From contig CAJNYU010000949.1 of assembly GCA_905331475.1 (NCBI GenBank), positions 40,224 through 104,223 on the forward strand: DNA of 64,000 nucleotides, in the 5' to 3' direction. This document shows positions 13,336 to 25,232 of this stretch, in pieces (positions within the stretch are counted from its first letter, which is position 1; each line of letters starts with the position of its first letter). The notes beneath the pieces were generated by a model, which worked only from the letters and a program-made list of their open reading frames with translations, did not search any database and had not been told where the DNA came from. Made by a program: the position numbers and the translations under genes. This DNA is from Rotaria socialis (Eukaryota > Rotifera > Eurotatoria > Philodinida > Philodinidae).

Positions 13336-13829
13336 TATAAATTGCAATTAAAAAATAGAAGAAATTCAATGAATATCTATCTGTCTGCCTGAAATTCTTT
13401 TCTAGTGGAAAACATTCTAACGTAAGACCAATAATGTTTTACCATTGAATCATTCGCGTCAAGTTAAAAAGATGCGTGCGAGCGAGCGAGATCAACTACA
13501 AGCGTGCTAAATGTGACATCACACGTACCAATAGTGCTCGAGTGCACCACACATGATCAATAAATTAATTCTGCATATTTCTTCGTTGATATCTATCGAC
13601 ATCTATTTCTACCATTAGAAAAACAAAATATTTTTTTTTTGCATTTTCTATTCACATAAATAAGAAAATGATGCTAAACTTAATGAATCTGAATACCCAT
13701 ATCACAAATGTCACTTCATTTTTAGCGTAAAATCTTAGTGTTAGTCAAAAAAAGCGGTTTATCGCGGTAAATTACAGTAAAATGAGCTGGCAACTGCCAA
13801 AGTAAAACCGTCCGCTTTTATTATATGCC

Positions 13830-14121
13830 CAGGTCGAACATTCCGGCCACCGGATCCCGTAGGATGCTCCAGAAAATATGCGGAAAAGCCACCATATTCT
13901 GCAGGAAAACACGAGAAATCGCTGGTACATGGAAGCAGTATTCCGGTCAAAAATACGATCGGACTTTTCCGGCGGATTCCTACCAGGTACCGACGCTTTC
14001 CGGCAGGAATTGACCGGAAATCACCGGAAAAAATTCGAAAATTTTTCAACCTAATACTGCTCCACAAAATCAACGCAACTACCCAGGACCGACCGTTTCT
14101 AGGCCGGACTGTTCGACCTGA
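13830..14121. mobile_element. GC-rich short TIR element
   Basis: Left end CAGGTCGAACATTCCGGCC; right end is its inverse with one change (GGCCGGACTGTTCGACCTG). Inside are repeated CCGG-containing words (TTCCGGTC, TTCCGGC, ACCGGAAA). Base composition is clearly above the AT-rich flanks. The 128-residue minus-strand frame across it has no family similarity and is a by-product of GC content. Probable MITE. Confidence 0.65.
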
Positions 14122-14289
14122 GTGGGTACACTCTCTCTCTTGCACTTAAATTATTTCAATCTTTTTTCGTTGCAATTTCCTTATTCATGGAATATCGAAC
14201 AGTCATCTTTACATGTTTTCTATTCGGACGTCACAATCACAAGTGCAACATCATCGCCCAAGTTTTTCTAAATTTGATTTTTTTATTCT

Positions 14290-14412
14290 ATCGCTTGTCG
14301 AATTAGTAGAGTTTGCATATTCAAGATTTTTTGAAGATCAGACAAGAATCTTCTCTGATAATCAAGAAATGCAAGAATCTGGAAAGAACGAAGTCAAGAT
14401 CATCGACTATAG
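14290..14412. repeat. Fragment of the CAAGATTCTTG / CTAGTCGA TIR family
   Basis: Read on the minus strand from 14412 it starts CTATAGTCGATGATCTTGAC, then CCAGATTCTTG and CAGAGAAGATTCTTG. That is the same order as the ends of the long copies at 47836-48984 and 57234-58680. Only one arm is recognisable, so this is a decayed or solo end. Confidence 0.6.
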
Positions 14413-15042
14413 TGTAGTGCAAGATTCTTGTATAAAGAGCCCGTAATTATTGATCTGTCCCGGAGAATCATTTCAACAATTAGATCGTTAGTATTGGCAT
14501 CCACCTATATTCTGCTGTCGGATCAGTTCTTCGACACATGGAACCTCATCGGATCTGTTGACTGCTAAAATATTCAATCGGATTCATTACCTGGTGGATT
14601 AGTACAGCACAAAGAGAGAAAATTAAGACTTTCGAATTACATCTGACAGCTGTTTTGAATATTAAAACAAACGTTTAACGTTTATTTGAACCGCTGTTGT
14701 TCTTATGTGAATCACTATATAACAATTAGTAAAGAACAAAATAAAACGAAATGTTGCTCGTTAATCATCGGTTACTATCGACATCTATACTTCAATATAA
14801 TAAATATTATGTTTTTATTCAACTACGATGAACTTTATTTAAATTGACATATTTTCGATTAAATTATTTATTTCATTCTAATATTGATCGAATCGAAATT
14901 CCGTCAGTTATTTATTTTGACCAATTAAAATGAGAATAAGACATACTATTTCGGTAGATAGATAGATATAGATAGATATTCAAATTTCATTTGAGAAACA
15001 TTAGTTAATCAAATAAAATTTTCTAGATAATAGAAACAAAAA

Positions 15043-18000
15043 ATGACACCTAGTAGTGATAATAACAATGTTCATCGTCCAGGTGCACTTAAGCAACAAA
15101 ATAAAAAATTTAAAACTGGTCGTCATCGATCTCAGCATGAAATTAAACGAAGCACAAAAGGTTTTGTTATCTATTCTTTATATTAAATAATTTATTAATG
15201 AAATGATTTTGTTTAAGGTCGAGTTGCAGAAAACAAACATGCGCGTAGTTTAAAACGTTTAAATATCACCAGTAAACAAGATCGAGTAAATGCAGCTATT
15301 CAACTTCGAAAACAAAAGCTTCAGGCGAATAAACAAGCAAGACAAACAATTGGAGCTATTGATGGAGTTCCACAAATAATTGTAAATATTTCCAATTAAT
15401 TTAATTTTAAAGCGAAATCAAATTTTTAAAGTCATCAGTAATACTCAATCCTACTATTAAGATATTGAGAGATCATCCAAGTCAAAGAACACTTCTTTCT
15501 TTTATTACAACCAAAAAATGACAAACTATCATAGATTCATAAAACAGAAATTATTCAAATGTAAATTTATCATTCAAAAACAAAATTGAAAATTACCAAG
15601 GAGTACATTTTGAATAGATAATCAAATCTGTTTTACAGCTAATGTTCAAACTTCAGAATAGGAAAAAAATTTAAGTATTTGAAATAATAAAATAAATTTA
15701 TTTAGACAGTAATACCTCTATCATCGGATGTTAATGTTTTTTCAATCGTTGAATTAATAACAAGTTCTATTAATGATCAAAAATCATCTGATCAAGCAAC
15801 TGATTGTGGTGCAAGAATTTATACGTATATTGAATCAATTTAATACATTTTAAAAATTGTTTTTTCTAATTAAATGTAGATGTCCAAAACTCCGATCGAA
15901 ATTTTGTTTTTTAACACCAACAGTAACAAATTTAGAAAACATTCTGGATTGTGCAAAGGTTATTTATTATATAAAAAAATTACAATTTATCTATTTTCAA
16001 TAAAAAAAACATTTTAGATGTCTGATACAATAATTTACATAATATCGTCATCGACTGGTTTATCAATAGAAGGTGATTATTTAATTGATTTAATTAATAT
16101 ACATTGTCTTCCCCAATCAATTATTTATTCCGTAATATCATCTTCAAACGATGACAACATGTCAACAATATCATCAACATCAAAAGTTTCGTCATTTAAA
16201 AATTTAGAAAAATTTCTTGAAAAAAAATTTTCCGATGTTAAATTAACTCCATTAGATAATCAACAAGATGCCCAACGTCTTCTTAATAAATTAACACAAC
16301 AGAAATTAATTAAAATAAGTAAAAAATTTCAAAGACCTTACTTATTTGCTCAAACGTTTTCTTATGAAAATCCAAAAGTAAACTTTATTTCATTTAAGAG
16401 AATGAATCTTTTCTTGCTTCTTTTTTTTTATTTAAATTTTCAAGTCATCAAAAAGTACATTAAAATTAAGTGGATACTTGCGTGGAACTCATTTATCTCC
16501 CAACGATCTTGTTTATATTCCTAATTTAGGAACATTTCAATTAGAAAAAATTGAAGAACATCGATTTCAACGAGATGTAAAATTTGAAGAAAAATAAACT
16601 TTTCTTTTTATTAAATTAATATTTAATTGAAATAATTTAGTCTGATGGAATATTAAAACCAATAGTTGAAAATAATTATTTACCTGATAAAGATCTTCAA
16701 CGATCGTTATCATTTGAAGCTGAACAAGATCCAATGAATTATGATGAAGATCAAACATGGCCAACTAAAGAAGAAATTGATAAAGCAAAACATCAATTGA
16801 AAAAGCGTGTACCCAAAGGTACATCACAATATCAAGCTGCATGGATATTATCAGATGATGAAGATGATAATTCAGAAAAACAACAAAATGTTCGTTGTTA
16901 TTTTTGATTAAATTTCAACTGCTTTTCTTTTTTAGGATTTAAATGATAATGAACACGATATGATGGATGACTATGCCGATGATCTGCATTCAATTCAACT
17001 CGATCAAGCAGATAAACAAGATGAAGAAGAAGAAGAAGAAGAAATGGAAGAAGTTGAGATGAATCCAAATAATTATGATGAAAAATATGATTTAGAAGAA
17101 GATAAACAAACGTTTGTTTTTATTAACCTTGTTAGAATTTAGATAATTTAAAAAAACATCATTTTTAGTTTGAAACAAATAAAAGATGCAAAATTAGATG
17201 AACAATTTCCCGATGAAATTGATACACCAATGGATGTTCCTGCTCGTGTTCGATTTCAAAAGTATTTCTTTTTTGAAAATAAAATCAAAATATTTTATTT
17301 ATTTATTTCTATATTTTTAAAAGATATCGAGGTTTGAAAAGTTTTCGAACAACAAAATGGGATGTGAAAGAAAATTTACCATCTGATTATGGAAGAATTT
17401 ATCAATTTCCGAATTTTCGTGCTATGATTAAACAAATACAAAATGAACAAGACAATAATCAAATAACACAAGATCATGCTCCGGTTAGTTCTATGTATTA
17501 TCAAAATTGTTTTAAAAAAATGCAATTTTGACGTTTGCTTTCTTTGATGAGGATGTTTTAAAATTGATTAATTAGTATTTATCTCTATAGATTCGTTGAA
17601 ATGATATTGATTAAAATATTCATGTATTTTTTTAGACAACCGATATTTTCTTTTTATATTTGCAAAAATCTTTTCCTGTTGCCTTTTAGCTTTAAAAATA
17701 ATTTCAATATTTTGTTTTCGTTATTAAACTTGAAAATTTTCGTCTATTTGATAATGAATTCTGACTGAATACTGAAATGATAATTATAAGAGTAAGAACA
17801 AGAACAAGAAAGAAAAACCTTCCTGTCATATAAATCTAATATATTAGTTACTATAGATGTCTATCAAAACAGTTTTTTGCTATTAATAAAATCATTGCTT
17901 TTTAATTTTATTATTTGTTACAGGTTCATAGTTATGTAACTCTTTACGTAAAAGATGTTCCTGTTACTCGATTTGGTAAAACAATGTTTATTTATTGAGA

Positions 18001-18927
18001 AAGACAAATAAACGATTTTTGTCTAATTCTAGAACCTGGCTATCATTTATTTTCAACTGGTCTTTTACCATATGAGCAATGTCTATCAGTATTAAATATT
18101 GTTTTAAATCGAACGAATGATAGTGAAATAATTCTTAAATCCAAAGAACGTCTTATATTTCATGTCGGTTTTCGTCGTTTTGCAAGTTCACCAATTTATT
18201 CTCAGCATACAAATGGAGATAAACATAAAGTTTGTTTTTATCTATTATTTAATAGTAAAAATAATGTTTTATTTTATTTATAGTTCGAAAGATATTTTCG
18301 AGCTCATCAAACATTGGTTGCAACATGTTTTGGTCCAATAACATATCCACCAGCATCTGTTTTAGCATTTAAAGAATACCCTGATGGTGATTTTTACTTT
18401 CATCATATATTCATTTTAGTTACTTATCGTATTTATATTAAATAAAGGTCGTCAAGAATTAGTAGCTACTGGTTCAGTTCTTTCAGTTAATCCAGATCGT
18501 GTAACATTAAAAAGAATTGTAATCAGCGGACATCCATTTAAAATTCATAAAAGATCAGCTGTTATTCGATATATGTTTTTTAATCCTGGTTAGTTTTATT
18601 TATTTTTCTACTTAATTTAATTTTTATTTTCCTAGATGATATTAATTGGTTTAAACCAATTGAATTACGTACACGATGGGGTCGACGAGGACATATCAAA
18701 GAATCACTTGGTAGATTATTTGTAAACTTTTTTAAACTTTGAACTAATTTAATTAAATAGGTACACACGGTCATATGAAATGTCAATTTGATGGAATTCT
18801 TAAATCACAAGATACTATTTTTATGAATCTCTACAAACGTATTTATCCAAAATGGACATATGAACCATTATCTATTCAACAACAACAAAAAGAGAAAGAA
18901 ACTAATGAAGAACATATTATGCAATGA
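15043..18927 (+). CDS. TSR1: Pre-rRNA-processing protein TSR1
   Basis: GTPase-like 40S ribosome assembly factor of the nucleolus and cytoplasm, related to BMS1 and translation GTPases. Sixteen exons in phase, 794 codons: 15043-15160, 15218-15381, 15706-15824, 15880-15958, 16018-16377, 16445-16576, 16641-16889, 16936-17111, 17169-17261, 17324-17483, 17924-17975, 18033-18229, 18284-18386, 18448-18588, 18636-18710, 18761-18927. N-terminus [20 protein letters not shown] is the family signature. LSGYLRG begins the middle domain; an acidic stretch follows ([13 protein letters not shown]); then [32 protein letters not shown], and the conserved C-terminal part ([61 protein letters not shown]). Length is close to the usual ~800 residues. 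Nothing unusual except the Gln/Lys-rich last residues. Confidence 0.97.
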
Positions 18928-19737
18928 TCCGTTTCGTTCAAAAATCGTTATATGTTTTTCTTCAAAAATAAATAAATAAAAAGAAAATCGTTAAGAAATA
19001 AATAATTGACTAATCAATGATAGAAGTATTCTTAAATAAATATTAATATTGAAAGAGATCATCTAATTCACTGATAAAAATATCTAATTAGAAAAATTTT
19101 ATTTAATTAATAATCATGTATGTATATTTAAGTTATGTATAAAAACAGTTACGCCAAACCTTTTAGTATATTATGTTTAATTGATAGTCTGTATCTCTTA
19201 TAAGAGACAGATTATTTCAAAGACGATCTCGTCTTTTGTTTTCAAAATAGACGATGATACTTAACGGCGGTCTTCTCGTTTTTATTCCAAGTCGCATAGA
19301 CCTTGAAAAAGCTTTTCTTTCGAAAAACGCTACCTTTAAATGAAAGCTGCTAGCCTTGTGAATCTATCCTGCTTATCAATTTGATAAGTATCTCTCAGAA
19401 CCAGCACATTATATTCATATTCGAAGCGCAAGAAAGGATCATATGTAATAATTTTAATTGAGTAAAATAGAAAAAAATACATCTGAAAAATACAATATTT
19501 TACTTTTGCATTTTCTACAAGTCCCGTTTTTTTTAGCAAAATAGATGTAATTTTCTTTCTTCTCCTCACATACAGTATGTTCGATCGGACTCAAACTATT
19601 TTTATGAATACTTGAGTCAAATTCGGAAGCGGAATATAGTTTAAAAAGAAAAATACAATTATAAAAATTGATTTTTATTTATTAAATAGAATCGACTTAA
19701 AATGAATGAATTGGCTATGATTGATAACAATTAATCT
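18928..19737. other. Convergent TSR1/SMYD 3' region
   Basis: Lies between two convergent genes, so mainly 3' ends. Contains AATAAA-like words soon after the TSR1 stop and an exact-looking palindrome near 19190-19211 (see findings). The 77-residue minus frame 19336-19569 resembles nothing known. Confidence 0.5.
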
Positions 19738-21129
19738 TCATAATTTTACATAAAAATCTTTATAGTCAATATGATCTTGATAATCTTGACGCCATAAATG
19801 AAGTGCTTTCGAATAAAGCTGTTTTGCTTGATCCTCTTTTCCAACACTGTCACAAAGATTAGCTAAATCAGTAAGAAAAATTTTCGGATAAATTGACGAT
19901 TGTTGTAAATGAATATCATATTGTTTCATTAAAAGTTCACCCAATTGAATAGCACGATTGATATAATTTGTACGTTGATTTTCATTTAAATTATTTTCAT
20001 TTAAAAGTTTTTGATAAGCAAAAAAGACTTTTTCTCGTTGTTGTAATAATAAAATACTTTGTGGATGTAACAATTGTTCAATGTTTGATAATTTATCTTC
20101 ACAAATTTTTATTGTTTCTTCTGCATTATCAATAGATGAAATGTTAATACGATCAATAATTTTATCATATTGAGAACATTTATTTCTTCCCAGACAAACA
20201 AGTATGGAATTCATTGAATCATTAAAGTTTTTTTCCAGGACCAAAAAATCTCCACATTGACTACATAAGCGATTTGTAGATGATTCGGCATAACGATTAC
20301 GTAAATCATTACTACAATAAATACAATGACAATTGAAAAAAAAGAAATTAATAAAATTTCGACGTTGTTTTCGGGTTGGAACATAAGTTGACGGATTTTT
20401 TAAACGAAAATCGTTTTGATGACGATAATTAACCGTTAATTTATTAAATTCTACTGTTGTTTCAGGAATAGTCCTATTAGAATCATTAAATTTTAAACGC
20501 ATATTAATATCATATGAACATTGGAGTAAATCCGGTTGACAACTGTGATTAAAACCTGATACTGTTAAATAAATCGCCCAACCAATACAGATACGTTCAT
20601 TAAAAGGATTTTCATGAAAAGCAACACGAAATCGATTAATTAAAATTTTACCAAATATCGCTAATAAATCAATATTATCAAATTGATCTTGAACTAATAA
20701 TTTAACTTGATTTATTGTTGTTAACCAAAGATTCCAATGTCGATCTGAATAAGGAATTTCATCTCGATGTCCAACTAAATCAAACCATGATCGTCGATGA
20801 ATTCTATCTGGTAAATTTGAGCATAAATCAATAGATGGTTGACCCCCATCTAAATTTAAACGAGTTATTACTCGAAGTATCATTCGTGCAATAACTGTTT
20901 CTTCAAATTTTAATTTTTCAGATTTATTTTTGTAATATTCACATTCCAATTTATGATAAATTTGATCATTAATTCGACATTGATCATTACAATAAACGAT
21001 TATTCTACAGTCCGAACATTTATTTCTACTGGATTTAAAACATGAAGAACATCGATTTGTTAAAAATTCTTCTTTCAACGCTGCGATATATGGAGCTTCA
21101 GTAAATATTGCCATCGATTCTTTTTGCAA
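19738..21129 (-). CDS. SET and MYND domain protein (SMYD family), intronless
   Basis: Single uninterrupted 463-residue frame, predicted lysine methyltransferase. An N-terminal split SET part surrounds a MYND zinc finger at about residues 27-64 (CSSCFKSSRNKCSDC, VYCNDQCR, HKLECEYY). The core SET motif is GFNHSCQPDLLQCSYD, about residue 192, with NHSC being the S-adenosylmethionine/catalytic motif. The post-SET zinc cluster is CHCIYCSNDLRNRY followed by CSQCGDF. The C-terminal third is helical and TPR-like (ALHLWRQDY), as in SMYD2/SMYD3. The absence of introns, when neighbours have many, may mean a retrocopy or a lineage-specific expansion member. No substrate can be inferred. Confidence 0.9.
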   Translation of the reverse strand: MQKESMAIFTEAPYIAALKEEFLTNRCSSCFKSSRNKCSDCRIIVYCNDQCRINDQIYHKLECEYYKNKSEKLKFEETVIARMILRVITRLNLDGGQPSIDLCSNLPDRIHRRSWFDLVGHRDEIPYSDRHWNLWLTTINQVKLLVQDQFDNIDLLAIFGKILINRFRVAFHENPFNERICIGWAIYLTVSGFNHSCQPDLLQCSYDINMRLKFNDSNRTIPETTVEFNKLTVNYRHQNDFRLKNPSTYVPTRKQRRNFINFFFFNCHCIYCSNDLRNRYAESSTNRLCSQCGDFLVLEKNFNDSMNSILVCLGRNKCSQYDKIIDRINISSIDNAEETIKICEDKLSNIEQLLHPQSILLLQQREKVFFAYQKLLNENNLNENQRTNYINRAIQLGELLMKQYDIHLQQSSIYPKIFLTDLANLCDSVGKEDQAKQLYSKALHLWRQDYQDHIDYKDFYVKL

Positions 21130-22134
21130 TTTTAAATCAAGTACAATACAATGAGTTTAGCTCGATGAATTTCACTTCTTCTATTTTATTATTAAACTAA
21201 ATAGAAAAGAAAAAATAGCAAAATAAACTTTATTTTTAAGTGAAATATTTTCTTTAAATAATTGATTTATGTTCGGAAAAAAACAGACTGAAAAGTTGTT
21301 TTCGTAGAATGAACATCACTAGGCTTATTATATTTATTTAATCTCAATTAGAAATAATCATCATTAACTGATGTAAAGTAATATGTGAGAATTTTGAATT
21401 CAATTTACGGATTTTTTGTTCTTATTGTGCTAAATACATTTTGGCTTAGTAATAAAAAGCTTGTTTTTATTAAAATACATAAAAAGTTTATCTCAAGTAA
21501 AGCAAACGTTTTTCAATGACGAAGTATTCGATCGTACAGATATTTGCATTTAATTTTCGAATTCATACTCTACAATAGTTCTTGTCATTGAATAAACTTT
21601 AAAAAAATGAATCTATGTGTTTTTAAATTTGATTATAATATTTTTCAAGCAAACATGAATAAGTCAAGACTTAGCTAACAGAAGAGTATAATCAATAAAA
21701 TTGTTCAATGATTTTTCATAGATTTAAAAAGAATTTATATAGCTACATTTTGTTTTATTATTATAAAATCTGTTAGTAGAACTCTGTATTTACTTTGTTG
21801 AAAAGAAAATCTTTCTACTATGTAGGTAGTTTTTTGAAGAGTCATCATATTGTCATATACTTATCTCAATTCACTGCAGATTCATATATACATTTTCTTA
21901 GTCTGCCATAGACAAAATTCAAAGAAAAACGCAGGATACTAAGCTTTTTTATTTATTGCTTTTTCGCGTTGTAACAATGACCAAATTTATCTTTTATCTT
22001 ATTCTTGTTGATAATAATGTTAACAGTCTTATTTCTATCTTTTTTTGATTTAATATGTTATGTTTTTTCTTTTTAATAACCAATCCTTTTATTAATTATT
22101 AAAGGAAATAACACTATTCAGCTTTATCTGTCAC
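21130..22134. other. Intergenic, no gene seen
   Basis: AT-rich, upstream of the SMYD gene and left of the hAT element. No frame longer than background and no clear repeat. Confidence 0.6.
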
Positions 22135-23149
22135 CAGAGATGTCCAAAGGGCAGGGTGAGAGATGTACCCTGCAAAACGAAAACCCAGTTGTTTGAATTT
22201 CTGATTCGAAAAAAATACCTAATTATGTACAAGAGCAGTGCTTTGAATATATTAGAGGACAAACTAAAAAACTACGTGAAAAACAAGCACACCAACAACA
22301 CTTCAATGAACCACAAAAAAAGACTTAAAGTAGAAAACGTGTGCGATTTGAATCTGGAAGTTTAAGTGAAGAGCTTACTGATAATAACAGTAGCGGAAAT
22401 GAAATTGAAGAATATGATTATACTATAAAAAAAAGGTGATGAACTTGATCGATATTGATTGTTTGAATTCGATAAAAATAAAGAAGCAAAGCAACCGTCA
22501 GAGTTTTGGAAAAATCATCAAAAAACTTCTCCATATCTTTCAAAGTAATTATGCTCGATCAATATTTTCCATTCCTGCAACAATAAAAAATGTGGAAAGA
22601 AAATTTTCCACAGCTGGTTGGATTTTAAACGAAAGAAGACCAAATCTTCAACCAAATTAGTCTAGAAAGCATTTTATTAGTAAGATCAGCAGGAAAACGT
22701 TCACATAAAAAGTAAATTATCTATTTATTGTCAGTTTTTTTTCTTGTTCATGGTGGTTATCTTATTTTCTGCTGTTATTTTTGTAAATTTTGTTCAACTG
22801 AAGTTCTACAATAAACTTATGAGTCTAAGTTAATTATGTATATTGTATCATTCGCTTTTCTTCTTATTGCACGCTTCTTTTTTGTGTTATTTGGGGTGGA
22901 ATGTTACTATTATTCTAAAATTAGCTTAATTTAAATTAAAAAAAATTTTGAATCCTGTATGATACAATGAGAAAAATACCTGTTTAGTATAAAATATATC
23001 GAAAATTATAGCACAGCCACTATTTTAACTCAGCAGGGCAGGGACAGAATGCATCTTAAATTTATTCATTTTTTTTCAACATGGCAGGGAAGAGTAAACC
23101 GGGTGTAGGGCAGGACAGGGTGCAAAAGGTCACTCTGCGGACATCTCTG
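22135..23149 (+). mobile_element. Decayed hAT transposon with 8-base target duplication
   Basis: Flanked on both sides by the identical octamer TCTGTCAC (22127-22134 and 23150-23157), the target duplication size of hAT elements. Ends are inverted: CAGAGATGTCC at the left, GGACATCTCTG at the right. The plus-strand frame at 22436-22660 keeps the C-terminal hAT dimerisation motif (SIPATIKNVERKFSTAGWIL, then RRPNLQPN). The neighbouring frame holds FWKNHQKTSPYLSKL, so the coding part is frameshifted and most of the transposase is missing. At 1015 bases it is a dead internal-deletion derivative. Confidence 0.9.
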
Positions 23150-23157
23150 TCTGTCAC

Positions 23158-23962
23158 TTTGATTCATAATAAAAAATTATTATTATTATGCAAAAATAAT
23201 CTCTCTTCGAAAATGTTTGACTTCATTTAATGAATAATCATAAGAAAAATTGCAAGAATTTTATTGAGATTTCTTGAAAAACAATTTTTCAAGTTATCCT
23301 TTGCTGAATATTTATTTCGTAAATTATTCTACTTTTTTTACTTAATATACATTAAGAATTAATTAAAAATTTGCTTTTATTCATTGACAAAATATTGTCA
23401 GCTGATTTGGTTTGTTTTTTGGTGTAAGTAATATAAAATTCATAGGTAATTTTCTCTACGAGCAGCAAACAAAAAAAACTAATCGTTAAAAATAAAAATG
23501 TTCATTTTTTAGGGTACGTAAAGAACTTTAGAGTTCTTTATTCAAATTCAAGCAGATAAATAGAAATGTACAAAATTTCTTAAATTATAATGTAAATTTT
23601 ATTTTGAAAGATATAGATTATATTTTAAAATTCAAATCTCATTGGAAAAAAAACTATTCGAAATTTTAACTCTTCAGATACTTTTGTATCCAAAGCATCT
23701 GAAGAGTGAAGTGAACAACGAAATAATTTATTTTCATATGTAAGATATGACTTTGAGAATAGTCATCTAGAGACATCTTTTCTTTTTTTATCCTATAGAA
23801 AAAATAACAAAATCGAATCGAATGGATAAAAAATAACTTTCGTAATAATATAGCCAATCGGTTTCTAGTAAAAAACACGCACAAAATATAAAAGCTGATT
23901 ATAAGAGAAGATATTTCCATTAATTATATTCTCGTTTAATTCTAGTTTAAAATACGATAAAA
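23158..23962. other. Upstream region of eIF3G
   Basis: AT-rich, with no convincing gene. The inverted word AGATACTTTTGTATCCAAAG near 23678 and TCTGAAGAGT repeats near 23674 and 23698 are local oddities only. The eIF3G promoter must lie here. Confidence 0.45.
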
Positions 23963-25232
23963 ATGACAACAAAACGTGATTGGCATCATCAAGTTGAACA
24001 TGAACGAAGTTGGTTATCTTCAATTCAATTTTATTTTTCTATTTGAATCTTTTTCAATCATTTTAGTTCCAGCAAATGAAGTTCACGAAACAAATGACGG
24101 TAAAACAATTCGTGTTGAATATAGAGAAGAAAATGGAACTATTTATAAGGTATTCATTTTGTTTCGAAATTAATTTTTTTTTCTAAACTAACAATTTTTT
24201 TTTCTTAGACAACAAAAACTTATCGAAATCAAAAATTAAAAGTTTTACCAATTGTTGCCGAACGAAAAGTAAGAAAATTAACTATTAAGAAAATATCTAT
24301 TTATATTTAATCAATCAAGAAATGGAAAAAATTTGGAAACGCATCCAATGATGCACCTGGTATAAATACAGCAACAACTAAAGTTGATGATGAAATAACA
24401 ATGCAATTCATCTCAAATAAAGAAGTTAATATTATTTTTTTTACTTGAAATTTTAATAAAAACAAAAGTAAACAAAAATAAAACATTTCTTTATTAAAGG
24501 ATGATAAACAAGATGAAGAGAAACTTATTAAAGATGCTGTATCAACATTACGTAAAGTTCAATGTCGTTTATGTAAAGGTGAACATTGGACAACTAAATG
24601 CCCATATAAAGATAATCTTCAATCTTTTATGGAGCAATCAATTGATAAACCAAGTATTCATTTATTTTATTCAGCAAACATTTTGTTAAATATTTCTTTT
24701 TTAAATATTTAAGCTGACAATATTCCATCAACAATTAATATTTCAACACCACAAGGTCAAAATCCATCAACAGGAACACCTGCTGAAGGAACAACTGGTA
24801 AATGGGTTTCAGTCTCAGCACGTCGTCCTGGTGCAGGTACAGCTTATCCTGGTGATCGGGGAGGATCAACGCGTGGCTCTTATGCTGGTAGATCCAATGA
24901 TATGAGAAAACAAGATGAAGCAACTGTTCGAGTTACTAATTTACCTGAAGAAACTCAAGAACAAGATTTACGCGATTTATTTACTCCATTTGGTTCTGTT
25001 AGTCGAGTATTTTTAGCTAAAGATAAAACAAATAATACATCAAAAGGGTTCGCTTTTATTACATTTAATGAAAAGAAAGATGCACAAAAAGCTATTGAAT
25101 GTGTTTCTGGATTTGGTTATGATCATCTGATTTTAAAAGTTGAATGGGCCAAGTAAGTTATTTGCTTTTTTTCATTTTGTTTTAGTTTTTCATAATTTCT
25201 TTTCTTATTTTAGTAAACCACAAAATCAATAA
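23963..25232 (+). CDS. EIF3G: Eukaryotic translation initiation factor 3 subunit G
   Basis: RNA-binding subunit of eIF3, acting in scanning and re-initiation. Seven exons in phase, 301 codons: 23963-24008, 24067-24149, 24209-24268, 24320-24424, 24500-24653, 24714-25152, 25214-25232. The first exon border is the least certain, because two acceptors six bases apart keep the frame. Signatures: KKWKKFGNASNDAPGINTAT, the CCHC zinc knuckle CRLCKGEHWTTKCPY, a Gly/Ser/Arg-rich linker, and a C-terminal RRM at about residues 218-297 with RNP2 VRVTNLP and RNP1 KGFAFITF, ending FGYDHLILKVEWA. Length matches the family (about 320). Confidence 0.96.

Larger units (their letters stand above)
13336..15042. 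promoter_or_regulatory. Divergent region between USP and TSR1 starts
   Basis: The two genes start away from each other, so this 1.7 kb must hold both promoters. It was enlarged by a GC-rich TIR element (13830-14121) and by a fragment of the CAAGATTCTTG repeat family. The stretch 13440-13560 is richer in CG dinucleotides (GCGTGCGAGCGAGCGAGA) than its surroundings. A GATA-type run (GATAGATAGATATAGATAGA) sits at 14957, just before the TSR1 start. No binding site can be named with confidence. Confidence 0.4.

Noticed and set aside
13759-14145. 128-residue minus frame in the GC-rich stretch
   Set aside because: It spans the TIR element from end to end, has no domain pattern, and its openness follows from GC-rich sequence lacking AT-rich stops.
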